A stretch of DNA of 6,171 nucleotides from an uncultured Eudoraea sp. (GTDB lineage: Bacteria; Bacteroidota; Bacteroidia; Flavobacteriales; Flavobacteriaceae): the NCBI GenBank assembly GCA_905479615.1, contig CAJQNH010000210.1, positions 1 to 6,171 of the forward strand, in the 5' to 3' direction. This document shows, piece after piece, positions 1 through 5,614 of this stretch. Made by a program: the position numbers and the translations under genes. The notes under the pieces were generated by a model. That model made no database searches. It had not been told where the DNA came from and saw only the letters and a list, made by a program, of their open reading frames with translations. The first letter of the stretch is position 1. Each line of letters begins with the position of its first letter.

Positions 1-61
1 CCATATGTCGCTCGAATAGTTCCAACATATTTTGCTGTTGTGTAGTTAAATTATCTGTCAT
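1..61 (-). CDS. 5' end of a small soluble protein, possibly NTF2/SnoaL-like (partial)
   Basis: An ATG at 61-59 on the minus strand opens a frame that runs to the window edge without a stop, giving 20 codons that begin MTDNLTTQQQ and end ELFERHM. No signal peptide is visible in this part, so a cytoplasmic protein is likely. The 'ELFERHM' stretch following a short polar N-terminus resembles the first helix of SnoaL/NTF2-like proteins, but 20 residues are too few to assign a family; this is a guess. The gene has the same orientation as all others here and lies 73 bases downstream of an attC-like repeat, with a possible promoter between them. The preceding bases show no strong Shine-Dalgarno sequence, as is usual in Bacteroidota. 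Confidence 0.5.
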   Translation of the reverse strand, partial: MTDNLTTQQQNMLELFERHM

Positions 62-111
62 CTTATTTTAGTTCTACAATGTTATTCGGCTATCGTTTCT
101 CGTTATTAATT

Positions 112-139
112 CAAATATTTTCGGTTGCATGATGCACAA
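112..139 (-). promoter_or_regulatory. Possible Bacteroidota-type promoter for the partial left-edge gene
   Basis: On the minus strand TTG (139-137) is followed after 17 bases by AATATTTG (119-112), a one-mismatch version of the TAnnTTTG -7 element. The predicted start of transcription would be about 45 bases before the ATG at 61. The TTG lies inside the core box of the attC-like repeat, so the repeat may contribute the -33 element. Evidence is only motif and spacing. Confidence 0.3.
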
Positions 140-262
140 CGGTTTCGTGTATGATTTGTGCGGAAAATTGTGGTAGGCCTTTTCGAAATAGGAAGATACG
201 AAAATGTAAGAAATGTTCTTTATATTATTTAGCAACCGCATGAATTATACAGGTTGTTGTGG
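134..262 (-). repeat. attC-like imperfect inverted repeat, site A
   Basis: Outer boxes CACAAC (135-140) and GTTGTG (256-261) pair perfectly. Further in, TGTAT (148-152) pairs with ATACA (247-251) and TGCGG (159-163) with CCGCA (236-240), with a few unpaired bases between, more on the left arm than on the right. The loop is about 72 bases (164-235) and holds a small inner stem TTTTCG (180-185) / CGAAAA (199-204). The repeat follows the AraC stop codon by 26 bases in transcription direction. Unequal arms, unpaired spacer next to the core, and a variable loop are what an attC site shows; the cores are not the exact RYYYAAC/GTTRRRY consensus. Confidence 0.6.
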
Positions 263-288
263 TGTCGTTGTTTTAGTTTTAAAATAAA

Positions 289-1119
289 CTATCTAGCATA
301 ATGTGCAAGACCAGGATTGGAAATAAACTGCCCTCTTTCTTTAATAAAAATTGTTGGTTTTTGACCGGTTATTCTTTTAAAATCATTTATAAAATGTGAC
401 TGATCGAAATATCCACAATGATATGCTACACTTGTTAAATCAAATACTTGATTTTCATTTAACAACCGTAATACCTCATTTACACGAATAATACGAAGAT
501 AATGTTTCGGACCAATTCCAACCTTTTCTTTAAATTCTCTTTCTAATTGACGCTTGCCAATACATAATTGGCTAGAAAGGTCTTTTATCTTAACACCTTT
601 TGTATTTCGTATGAGGTTAGCAGCTAAATTGAGGTAGTTCATGTCAATTTTATTGTTCAGCAGATTCTTCAATAAATAATTTTCAGTTCGCTGAATCATC
701 GAAATAACACTTATTTCTTCCTTTAATCTATGAATAAAGTCTATAAATCCAGCACCCAGTACCGCAGACATATCCTCATAACGATCCATAAGCAAAGAAG
801 CCGGGACTCCAAAAATGTTGTATATACCTTCCGGTTTAAATCGAATTGCAAACACTTTTACATGATTTTTAAATCGTATTTCGTAAGGTTTTGTATACAA
901 CCCCATGATCATATAGTCTGGGGATTGAGACCATTTAGAATTATTTTCAAGATCGCAATGCAAATCGTTTAGATGAATAATCAACTCCAGGCAGCCGGTT
1001 GGAATCATTTGCATGTATAACGGTGAGGTAGCATTTAAATTAAAACTACCTTCCCAAAACACCTCAACGAATGGTTTTAGACTTTCGCATGGCATATATT
1101 CATTTAAAAGAGTATTCAT
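289..1119 (-). CDS. AraC/XylS-family transcriptional regulator
   Basis: A complete 276-residue cytoplasmic DNA-binding regulator. Residues 1 to about 150 form a sensor-like domain with an early 'MIPTGCLELIIHL' stretch and 'RFKPEGIYNIFGVP', the pattern of the N-terminal domain (DUF6597-like) found on many Bacteroidota AraC proteins; its ligand is unknown. The C-terminal AraC domain has two helix-turn-helix units, about 176-210 (IKDLSSQLCIGKRQLEREF) and about 226-249 (TSVAYHCGYFDQSHFINDF), followed by the family's G-x-x-P element (GQKP, 252-255). The start is 30 bases after the MBL stop codon with no promoter visible between, so the two genes probably form an operon. A likely job is control of that operon or nearby genes in response to a small molecule, but the sequence does not show the target. 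It ends in TAG just before repeat site A. Confidence 0.93.
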   Translation of the reverse strand: MNTLLNEYMPCESLKPFVEVFWEGSFNLNATSPLYMQMIPTGCLELIIHLNDLHCDLENNSKWSQSPDYMIMGLYTKPYEIRFKNHVKVFAIRFKPEGIYNIFGVPASLLMDRYEDMSAVLGAGFIDFIHRLKEEISVISMIQRTENYLLKNLLNNKIDMNYLNLAANLIRNTKGVKIKDLSSQLCIGKRQLEREFKEKVGIGPKHYLRIIRVNEVLRLLNENQVFDLTSVAYHCGYFDQSHFINDFKRITGQKPTIFIKERGQFISNPGLAHYAR

Positions 1120-1149
1120 ATTATCAAAAACGGTAAACCTAAAGTTAGT

Positions 1150-1887
1150 TTATTTTTGATTAACCTGAACATCCCATAATTCTTTCATAACACTATCAAG
1201 ATCCAGTAAGGCTTTACTACAATTACCAAAGAATGATGAACCATGCATTGTTGCAAGTGTTTTTGGCTTCAAATCCGCTAATGAATAGAGAATCTTCGAT
1301 GTATGATGGGTATAAGGTGTATATTCCATTAAAGGCCCCTGTTCATATTCAAGCATTGAATTTTTATGTGAAGCCAAAATGTCCTTATCTGTAATATCAG
1401 TTACATTTCCATTTTGATGAAATAAATCGGAGCACAATAACGTTCCATTCGTCTCTTCAAACAACACGCCTGCGTCCCAGCCATGCGGTAGATGAGGCGT
1501 TCTAATGAAACGATAACTATGTTTTCCCGTATTTAATACAGCATTACCCGACATTGCATAGGCTGGCCTTATTGCAAAATCTCCCATATTAACAATAGCA
1601 CCTGCTTCACTACACACAGCTTTAGCATTTGGAGCGATCTGTAACCACTCATTAAGTGCTCCACACTCATCTACTTCAAAATGGCTAAAACCAATCCACA
1701 TAATCTTTGATGGATCAATTAATTTGCTAACAGCGTCTAGTACCGCAGGAAACATTTGTCTCATTCCAGCATGATATAACATTGGTTCATCATCTTTAAT
1801 TAAAAAGTGATTAAATTGTAAATTAAATTCTTTAACAAATACCGAAATTCGGTAAACATCCGGTGCGATTTCTGAAACTTTGATCAT
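1150..1887 (-). CDS. Stand-alone flavodiiron-type metallo-beta-lactamase-fold protein (ODP domain)
   Basis: A complete 245-residue protein without signal peptide. The sequence keeps the six metal ligands expected of flavodiiron (rubredoxin:oxygen oxidoreductase) beta-lactamase domains: H69-x-E71-x-D73 in SHFEVDE, H135 in TPHLPHGWD, D154 in LLCSDLF and H215 in LATMHGS. The gaps from H135 to D154 (19) and D154 to H215 (61) equal those I recall for classical flavodiiron proteins. The usual His after the HxExD motif is Glu74 here. No flavodoxin or rubredoxin domain follows, so the protein ends where the FMN module would begin and would need a separate electron donor if it reduces O2 or NO; a sensing or hydrolytic role is equally possible. 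It precedes the AraC gene by 30 bases, probably in one transcript. An AT-rich inverted repeat AATTAG/CTAATT (1914-1933) lies just upstream and could bind a regulator. Confidence 0.9.
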   Translation of the reverse strand: MIKVSEIAPDVYRISVFVKEFNLQFNHFLIKDDEPMLYHAGMRQMFPAVLDAVSKLIDPSKIMWIGFSHFEVDECGALNEWLQIAPNAKAVCSEAGAIVNMGDFAIRPAYAMSGNAVLNTGKHSYRFIRTPHLPHGWDAGVLFEETNGTLLCSDLFHQNGNVTDITDKDILASHKNSMLEYEQGPLMEYTPYTHHTSKILYSLADLKPKTLATMHGSSFFGNCSKALLDLDSVMKELWDVQVNQK

Positions 1888-1913
1888 TTGACTTATTATT
1901 ATTAATTAGTAAG

Positions 1914-1933
1914 AATTAGTTTTTTAGCTAATT
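1914..1933. repeat. Short AT-rich inverted repeat upstream of the MBL gene
   Basis: AATTAG (1914-1919) and CTAATT (1928-1933) are perfect 6-base inverted copies, 27 bases before the MBL start codon, and a further ATTAATTAG copy lies at 1901-1909. This could be an operator for the MBL-AraC operon or chance in AT-rich DNA. The remaining gap (1934-2085) shows no gene, clear terminator or TAnnTTTG promoter to my eye. Confidence 0.2.
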
Positions 1934-2085
1934 ATTTTGATTTGAGTTAAAGGTATCGAGGAATAAATAAGCATGATTGTAAAAAAACGACATTATTTAG
2001 GGGTCTCTTGTAGACTATATCTCAATCTTTGTTTTACTAAGCATTGTTGATTGACAATATGGAGGTATTAATCGAGGTCGGGTTT

Positions 2086-2111
2086 GAATTGAATGTTATT
2101 ATTTTCAATTC
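2086..2111. repeat. Perfect 8-base inverted repeat after the NTF2-like gene
   Basis: GAATTGAA (2086-2093) and TTCAATTC (2104-2111) are perfect inverted copies around a 10-base AT loop, directly after the NTF2-like stop codon at 2115-2113. It could fold in the transcript and protect or weakly terminate the 3' end, but no T-run follows on the minus strand and the stem is AT-rich, so a standard intrinsic terminator is not supported. Confidence 0.35.
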
Positions 2112-2112
2112 T

Positions 2113-2577
2113 TCAATTAGTATTTTTTTTTAAATTTGATGCGTGTAAATGAGCAATTTTCCATTTTTCTTTTTCCTTTACCATTACTAAAGTCCGTCTC
2201 GATAGCTTATTTTCACCTGACCCAAGATGAAATGTTACAATCGCAGTTTTTTGATAAATTTGAATATTAATATCCTTAGGGCTAATCTGTAACTTTCTTG
2301 TATTTTCCGAGTCAACAAATTCTGGAAAAATTGTTGTCCAAACATTGTCAATTTTGTTTCTGCCTTTTACTCTTTTAGCCTGTTTCCAAAAAGGATAAAA
2401 GATGGTTGCATCATCAGTAAATGATTCTTGGAATGTTGTCCAATCAAAATTATTAAAGGCCGTCACAAAATCGGTGGCGGATTCCAATACAGCTTTTGAG
2501 TCATCATTCTGAGCTTTCAAACTATAGTTAACTAGTAGAAAAAGAATAATATATGAAAGTCGAGTTTTAGTTATCAT
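2113..2577 (-). CDS. Secreted NTF2/SnoaL-like (DUF4440-type) protein
   Basis: A complete 154-residue protein. Residues 1-22 form a Sec signal peptide (basic start, hydrophobic LSYIILFLLVNYSL, then KA before Q23), with no lipobox cysteine, so the mature protein is probably periplasmic. The rest has the size and pattern of the NTF2-like cone fold: an N-terminal helix (AVLESATDFVTAFNNFDW), a strand region FTDDATIFYPFW, and the typical closing strands RRTLVMVKEKEKWKIAHLH. This fold occurs in ketosteroid isomerases, SnoaL cyclases and many binding proteins; catalytic residues cannot be assigned, so the function is unknown. The ATG at 2577 lies 41 bases after the cut point of repeat site B. The next gene downstream (MBL) is 225 bases away, so co-transcription is uncertain. 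Confidence 0.85.
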   Translation of the reverse strand: MITKTRLSYIILFLLVNYSLKAQNDDSKAVLESATDFVTAFNNFDWTTFQESFTDDATIFYPFWKQAKRVKGRNKIDNVWTTIFPEFVDSENTRKLQISPKDINIQIYQKTAIVTFHLGSGENKLSRRTLVMVKEKEKWKIAHLHASNLKKNTN

Positions 2578-2610
2578 TATTTTAAAAATTTAGATTTCCA
2601 ATTATTATTA

Positions 2611-2683
2611 CACACAACGGCTCGTGTTTGGTGTCGTAGCATCATCCCGCAGAGTGCTATGCACTATACACATTGTTGTATGC
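2611..2683 (-). repeat. attC-like imperfect inverted repeat, site B
   Basis: ACACAAC (2612-2618) pairs with GTTGTAT (2675-2681) with one wobble. Inside, GTGT, GTG and TAGC of the left arm (ending 2640) pair with GCTATGCAC and ACAC of the right arm (from 2656). The left arm has extra bases (GGCTC after the core), the right only ATT, giving an unpaired spacer and extrahelical bases. The loop is short, 15 bases (2641-2655). The repeat begins 4 bases after the sulfatase stop codon. Its right core on the minus strand, GCATACAACAATGTGTATA, closely matches site C. Confidence 0.65.
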
Positions 2684-2687
2684 AGTT

Positions 2688-4115
2688 TTATTTGGGTTCG
2701 TAAGGATCTTTCTGCCCACTTGGAATAGGAGGATTTTGTTTAAGGGAAATTACATGATTCTCAAGTTGTTTTAACGCAATTTTTGGAACCCAGGTATGGG
2801 GAAATAGCACATTGTCTTTTTCCTGAGGATCGTTATACAGATTGTAAAGCCGGGGCATGGTATACGTAATCAGCTCGCCATTCCATGCATCTTGTTCTTT
2901 AAAGTGTAATTTCCAGTTTCTCCATTTTACAGCAAAGATGTCATTCCCCATATACACAACAAATCCTTCACGTCCTGATTTTTCTGTTTTTCCCAGGAAG
3001 AAATCACTCATCTCAATTCCATCTATAACCCGGTCATTTGGGACAACGCCTCCAACAATTTTGGCCAGGGTTGGAAACAGGTCCATGGCATGTACAATTT
3101 CATCACTTGAAATTCCTGCTTTAATTTTTTCAGGCCAGCGAATCACAAAAGGTACACGCAGTGCGCCTTCAAATCCCGTAAACAACGAGCCTCGCCAGGG
3201 ACCGGGTGAACCATTAATGGCAGTTTCAACAGTCATACTGGTGTTTCCAAACCCCATAGCTTCCGGACCATTATCCGCTGTAAAAATAAATATGGTGTTA
3301 TCAGAAATCCCCAATTCATCGATTTTATCAAGGAGTTCTCCTGTATAATCATCTATTTGCAGCAGCAGGTCGGCCCAGGCGCCATTTCCAGTTTTTCCGT
3401 TGTAATCAGGGTGAGGCATAGTTGGGAAATGGGTAGCAGTATAGGGTAAGTATACAAAGAAAGGTTTACTGGCCTTTGCCTGTCTGTCTATAAAATCAAG
3501 GGCTTTGTCAGTTAAGTCTCTGTCTATGAGCGGGCGATAATCCAATCGGTATGGCATTACTTTCTTGGGCGTTTCTCCCTTCTTGCTCTCCATCACATAA
3601 GTTTCCACTACACCGCTTTTTGCAAATCCAGTTAAGGAAGAGTAGGGTGACTCATCTGTGGAATTTGGAATACCATACCACTCATCAAATCCCTGGTCGG
3701 TGGGAAAGCGACCTTCTGTTCTTCCCAAATGCCATTTACCAAACATGCCAGTTGCATAACCTTTATCAGCTAACATTTCTGCCATGGTAACTTCCCATTG
3801 TACCAGTCCATATACACCTTCTCCCATAGGAACTGTAGCATTACCGCTCCGAATGGCATAACGCCCGGTCATCAATGCCGATCGAGAAGGAGTGCACTGA
3901 ACCTCAACATTAAAATTAGTGAGCCGCAGCCCTTCATCAGCCAATTTGTTCATTCGTGGAGTAGGTGCCCCTCGTGTTATTCCGCCTCCATTAAAACCTG
4001 GTTCTCCCCAGCCAAAATTATCCAGAAATACGATTACTATGTTTGGTTTATCTTGCGCTACAATCGTAAAAGAAGCGAATAAGCAGATAGAAATAATCAA
4101 GATTTTCTTTTTCAT
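2688..4115 (-). CDS. Secreted sulfatase (S1/alkaline-phosphatase superfamily, Cys-type)
   Basis: A complete 475-residue sulfate ester hydrolase. The start is ATG at 4115 (MKKKILIISICLF), because it yields a proper Sec signal peptide ending at about IVA20; a TTG eight codons earlier sits exactly on the repeat core and would add polar residues. C74-T-P-S-R78 followed by SALMTGR is the sulfatase signature whose Cys is oxidised to formylglycine by a separate maturase, not present here. GKWHLG (126-131), H229 in TATHFP and D281-N282 in ADNGPE are further active-site elements. The first metal motif reads LDNFGWGE (31-38), with Asn in place of the second Asp, and the usual Lys before the EGxxRVP segment is missing (WRGSLFTGFEGALRVP); I believe both are features of one arylsulfatase subgroup and not decay. 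Substrate cannot be read from sequence; polysaccharides or aryl sulfates are likely. It is more GC-rich than the regulator gene nearby. Confidence 0.94.
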   Translation of the reverse strand: MKKKILIISICLFASFTIVAQDKPNIVIVFLDNFGWGEPGFNGGGITRGAPTPRMNKLADEGLRLTNFNVEVQCTPSRSALMTGRYAIRSGNATVPMGEGVYGLVQWEVTMAEMLADKGYATGMFGKWHLGRTEGRFPTDQGFDEWYGIPNSTDESPYSSLTGFAKSGVVETYVMESKKGETPKKVMPYRLDYRPLIDRDLTDKALDFIDRQAKASKPFFVYLPYTATHFPTMPHPDYNGKTGNGAWADLLLQIDDYTGELLDKIDELGISDNTIFIFTADNGPEAMGFGNTSMTVETAINGSPGPWRGSLFTGFEGALRVPFVIRWPEKIKAGISSDEIVHAMDLFPTLAKIVGGVVPNDRVIDGIEMSDFFLGKTEKSGREGFVVYMGNDIFAVKWRNWKLHFKEQDAWNGELITYTMPRLYNLYNDPQEKDNVLFPHTWVPKIALKQLENHVISLKQNPPIPSGQKDPYEPK

Positions 4116-4130
4116 ATAATTTGTTTTAAT

Positions 4131-4270
4131 TGCATACAACGACGGTTTGTATAGGAGCAGTAGCGGATTAGAGCACTTACTTTCATGATGGCAATATACT
4201 TATTTAATACAAAAAAAGCGGTTGAGTTTGCACCCGAACCGCTATTGCTTTTATACATTGTTGTGTGCAG
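4131..4270 (-). repeat. attC-like imperfect inverted repeat, site C (best preserved)
   Basis: TGCATACAAC (4131-4140) pairs with GTTGTGTGCA (4260-4269) at all positions but one wobble. After an unpaired spacer (GACGGTTT on the left, ATT on the right), GTATA pairs with TATAC, AGCA with TGCT, and TAGCGG (4161-4166) with CCGCTA (4239-4244). The loop of about 72 bases contains a separate terminator hairpin. The repeat lies between the lipoprotein stop (4273) and the sulfatase start (4115), 15 bases from the latter. Long paired arms, asymmetric spacer and a variable central loop are the attC pattern. Confidence 0.7.
4211..4243 (-). terminator. Intrinsic (rho-independent) terminator after the lipoprotein gene
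   Basis: On the minus strand AGCGGTT (4243-4237) pairs with AACCGCT (4223-4217), then after one bulged C the stem continues with GGGT/ACTC and closes on a GCAA tetraloop (GNRA type). It is followed at once by a run of T (4217-4211). It lies 30 bases after the lipoprotein stop codon and inside repeat site C, so it should separate the lipoprotein transcript from the sulfatase gene. Confidence 0.8.
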
Positions 4271-4272
4271 TA

Positions 4273-4863
4273 TTATATTTTTACGATTTGAACGTCATCG
4301 ACCCATAAAGTACCAGACTCTAAAACATTTAATTCCATTCTCAAATGTCTATCTTTTGGGACATTAATTTTATATTCGAAATATTTCCAATCTTCTGTCT
4401 GTTTATCACTTTCTATTAAAACTTTCATGTCTCCTTTATATGGTGCAACTCCTCCAGCTTCTACTCGAAATTTTGTTCCATTGTTCTTTATCCAAAAACT
4501 AAGTTTATAATTTGCTTCTCCTTCATATACACCAATATCATAGAACTCATTGGTAAATCCTGGCGAAAGTCTTCCACCAGTTGAAGAACAATTTTTAACA
4601 TCAAACATAAGCGATTGTTTGCCTTCCTTAAAAATAGTTTTATCGAATGCTATTTTAAAATCGGAATTAGGAACAGTATTGGGCGTATACATTAACCAAT
4701 TTACAGGTAGACCATTTTTAGTAACTTCAAATCCACCATTTACACCAGCTGATTCAACGGTTTCTTTTTCGCTCATTTGCATACAACCAGTTAGAGCTAA
4801 TAAAACAAGCATTAGTGGAATTTTTCCTAAAATATTAATCCAATTAATCCAATGTTTTTTCAT
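4273..4863 (-). CDS. Lipoprotein with a carbohydrate-binding-like jelly-roll domain
   Basis: A complete 196-residue protein. The N-terminus (1-26) is a lipoprotein signal peptide with lipobox L24-T-G-C27, so the mature protein is lipid-anchored in the cell envelope. From about 42 to the end the pattern NGGFEVTKNGLPVNW, a 'FKEGKQSLMFDV' strand, 'YKLSFWIKN' and the closing 'GTLWVDDVQIVKI' is that of CBM4/9-like and related galactose-binding-fold modules. No catalytic domain is present, so it likely binds a sugar, polymer or surface. The gene starts 81 bases after the Crp/Fnr stop codon with a candidate promoter in that gap, and is closed by a good terminator, so it may be a single transcription unit. 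A glycan link with the sulfatase downstream is attractive but unproven. Confidence 0.87.
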   Translation of the reverse strand: MKKHWINWINILGKIPLMLVLLALTGCMQMSEKETVESAGVNGGFEVTKNGLPVNWLMYTPNTVPNSDFKIAFDKTIFKEGKQSLMFDVKNCSSTGGRLSPGFTNEFYDIGVYEGEANYKLSFWIKNNGTKFRVEAGGVAPYKGDMKVLIESDKQTEDWKYFEYKINVPKDRHLRMELNVLESGTLWVDDVQIVKI

Positions 4864-4903
4864 GATTAGAAATTTAAATTAAACACTTATTTAAAATGAT
4901 AAT

Positions 4904-4930
4904 CAAATTTAAAGCACAATAGCGCTGCAA
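4904..4930 (-). promoter_or_regulatory. Candidate Bacteroidota promoter for the lipoprotein gene
   Basis: The minus strand has an exact TAnnTTTG element, TAAATTTG (4911-4904), preceded by TTG (4930-4928) with a 16-base spacer, slightly short of the usual 17-20. Transcription would start roughly 30-35 bases before the ATG at 4863. It lies in the gap between the Crp/Fnr stop and the lipoprotein start, where a promoter is expected if the genes are transcribed separately. Confidence 0.45.
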
Positions 4931-4944
4931 TTGGTTAACTTGAG

Positions 4945-5532
4945 TTAAGAAATGTTTTTAGTAAAACGCCTTCTGATTCGGCTTAAAGATTCGGGTTTTA
5001 CGCCTACATATGAAGCTATTAGATACTGCGGTATTCTTTGCGATAAATTAGAATAGTGCTTAATGAAATTTTGGTAACGGTCTTCATGATTTTGCATATA
5101 AATTGCCAATAATTGATTTACCATAATATCAAATCGATGTTCTATTATTCGGCGACCAATAAGATTACCTTTTTTGGTAGAATTGAATATTGTCTGAACA
5201 TTGTCATAATTAATAATTAGTATTTCACAATCTTCAATGGCCTGAATATTTTGAACAGATTCTGTTTTGTTATTGAAACTTTGATAGTCGGCAATAAATT
5301 CACCTTCTTTAGTAAATTCAAAGGTCGATTCCTCTTCATCTTTATAAACGAAATACCTAACTAGACCCTTGTTTAGGAAGCCTACGTGTTTGTTAATCTT
5401 ACCAGCCTCAAGAAAGAATTCACCTTTGGTAAGTTGCAAAAGATTAAAACTATTTTTAATGAGTTCAACTTCTTTTTCCTCTAAATCGGTAATTTGATTA
5501 ATTAGTTCAAGTAATTTTGAATACATCATCAT
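4945..5532 (-). CDS. Crp/Fnr-family transcriptional regulator
   Basis: A complete cytoplasmic regulator of 195 residues if the first of three consecutive ATG codons (5532, 5529, 5526) is used; the third, giving MYSKLLELI, fits related proteins equally well. A GTG at 5565 would start inside the repeat core and is unlikely. Residues about 25-120 form a cyclic-nucleotide-binding-like beta barrel (KGEFFLEAGKINKHVGFLNKG, then a FTKEGEFIADYQSF segment), but the Arg/Ser phosphate-binding cassette of true cAMP receptors is absent, so the signal is unknown. The C-terminus (166-195, RIPQYLIASYVGVKPESLSR then IRRRF) is the HTH recognition region, typical of short Bacteroidota members. There are no Fnr-type cysteine clusters. 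It lies just after repeat site D and before the lipoprotein gene, which it might control. Confidence 0.93.
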   Translation of the reverse strand: MMMYSKLLELINQITDLEEKEVELIKNSFNLLQLTKGEFFLEAGKINKHVGFLNKGLVRYFVYKDEEESTFEFTKEGEFIADYQSFNNKTESVQNIQAIEDCEILIINYDNVQTIFNSTKKGNLIGRRIIEHRFDIMVNQLLAIYMQNHEDRYQNFIKHYSNLSQRIPQYLIASYVGVKPESLSRIRRRFTKNIS

Positions 5533-5561
5533 TAAATATTCAAGGATGCAGGTATTATTGC

Positions 5562-5614
5562 ACACAACGGTCTTAATAAACGGTCGTTTTAATGTCGATT
5601 ATTTTTTGTTGTGT
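5562..5614 (-). repeat. attC-like inverted repeat, site D (short, overlaps hydrolase 3' end)
   Basis: ACACAAC (5562-5568) and GTTGTGT (5608-5614) are perfect 7-base inverted copies, with the same flanking TTGC-CACACAACGG wording as sites A and B on the left. Inner pairing is poor (TAAT and AC/GT fragments only), and the whole unit is 53 bases. The right box lies inside the last codons of the hydrolase gene (stop at 5601-5599). It is best read as a short or degenerate member of the repeat family. Confidence 0.5.

Larger units (their letters stand above)
134..5614 (-). mobile_element. Candidate gene-cassette array (integron-like, no integrase in window)
   Basis: Four related inverted repeats separate co-oriented genes. 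If recombination occurs between G and TT of the minus-strand box GTTGTRY, the cassette limits would be 5567-4140 (Crp/Fnr regulator and lipoprotein), 4139-2618 (sulfatase) and 2617-140 (NTF2-like, MBL, AraC). Start codons lie close behind the box: 36 bases for the regulator, 25 for the sulfatase and 41 for the NTF2-like gene, counted from the cut. The repeat always lies at the 3' side of the gene, as in integrons. Points against are the non-canonical core boxes, unusually large multi-gene units and absence of intI here. This is an inference from architecture, not proof of mobility. Confidence 0.4.

Noticed and set aside
35..44. TGTTGTGTAG, similar to a repeat core box
   Set aside because: It is inside the partial coding sequence (Thr-Thr-Gln-Gln codons) and no matching second arm is visible.
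274..290. AGTTT/AAACT inverted repeat at the AraC stop as a terminator
   Set aside because: The stem is only 5 AT-rich base pairs and there is no suitable T-run on the minus strand.
2043..2060. CATTGTTGATTGACAATATGG as a fifth attC-like site
   Set aside because: It forms only a small local hairpin, and no partner CAACG box or paired arms can be found in the gap.
2857..3348. Plus-strand open frames across the sulfatase and other genes (for example 730-972, 2857-3348, 3551-4119, 4550-4882)
   Set aside because: They are antisense shadows of clear minus-strand genes, have low-complexity or Ser/Pro-rich translations and no recognisable domains.
4116..4139. Upstream TTG start extending the sulfatase by eight residues
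   Set aside because: It begins exactly at the repeat core and adds polar residues before a good ATG with a standard signal peptide.
4185..4367. Plus-strand frame of 60 codons over repeat site C
   Set aside because: It spans the inverted repeat, terminator and lipoprotein 3' end, with no family resemblance.
5533..5565. Upstream GTG start extending the Crp/Fnr protein
   Set aside because: It lies within the repeat box; three ATG codons at 5532-5524 give the usual family N-terminus.
134..5614. CRISPR array or insertion-sequence ends
   Set aside because: The repeats are four, irregularly spaced by kilobases, divergent and palindromic, with no transposase, no target-site duplications seen and no cas genes.
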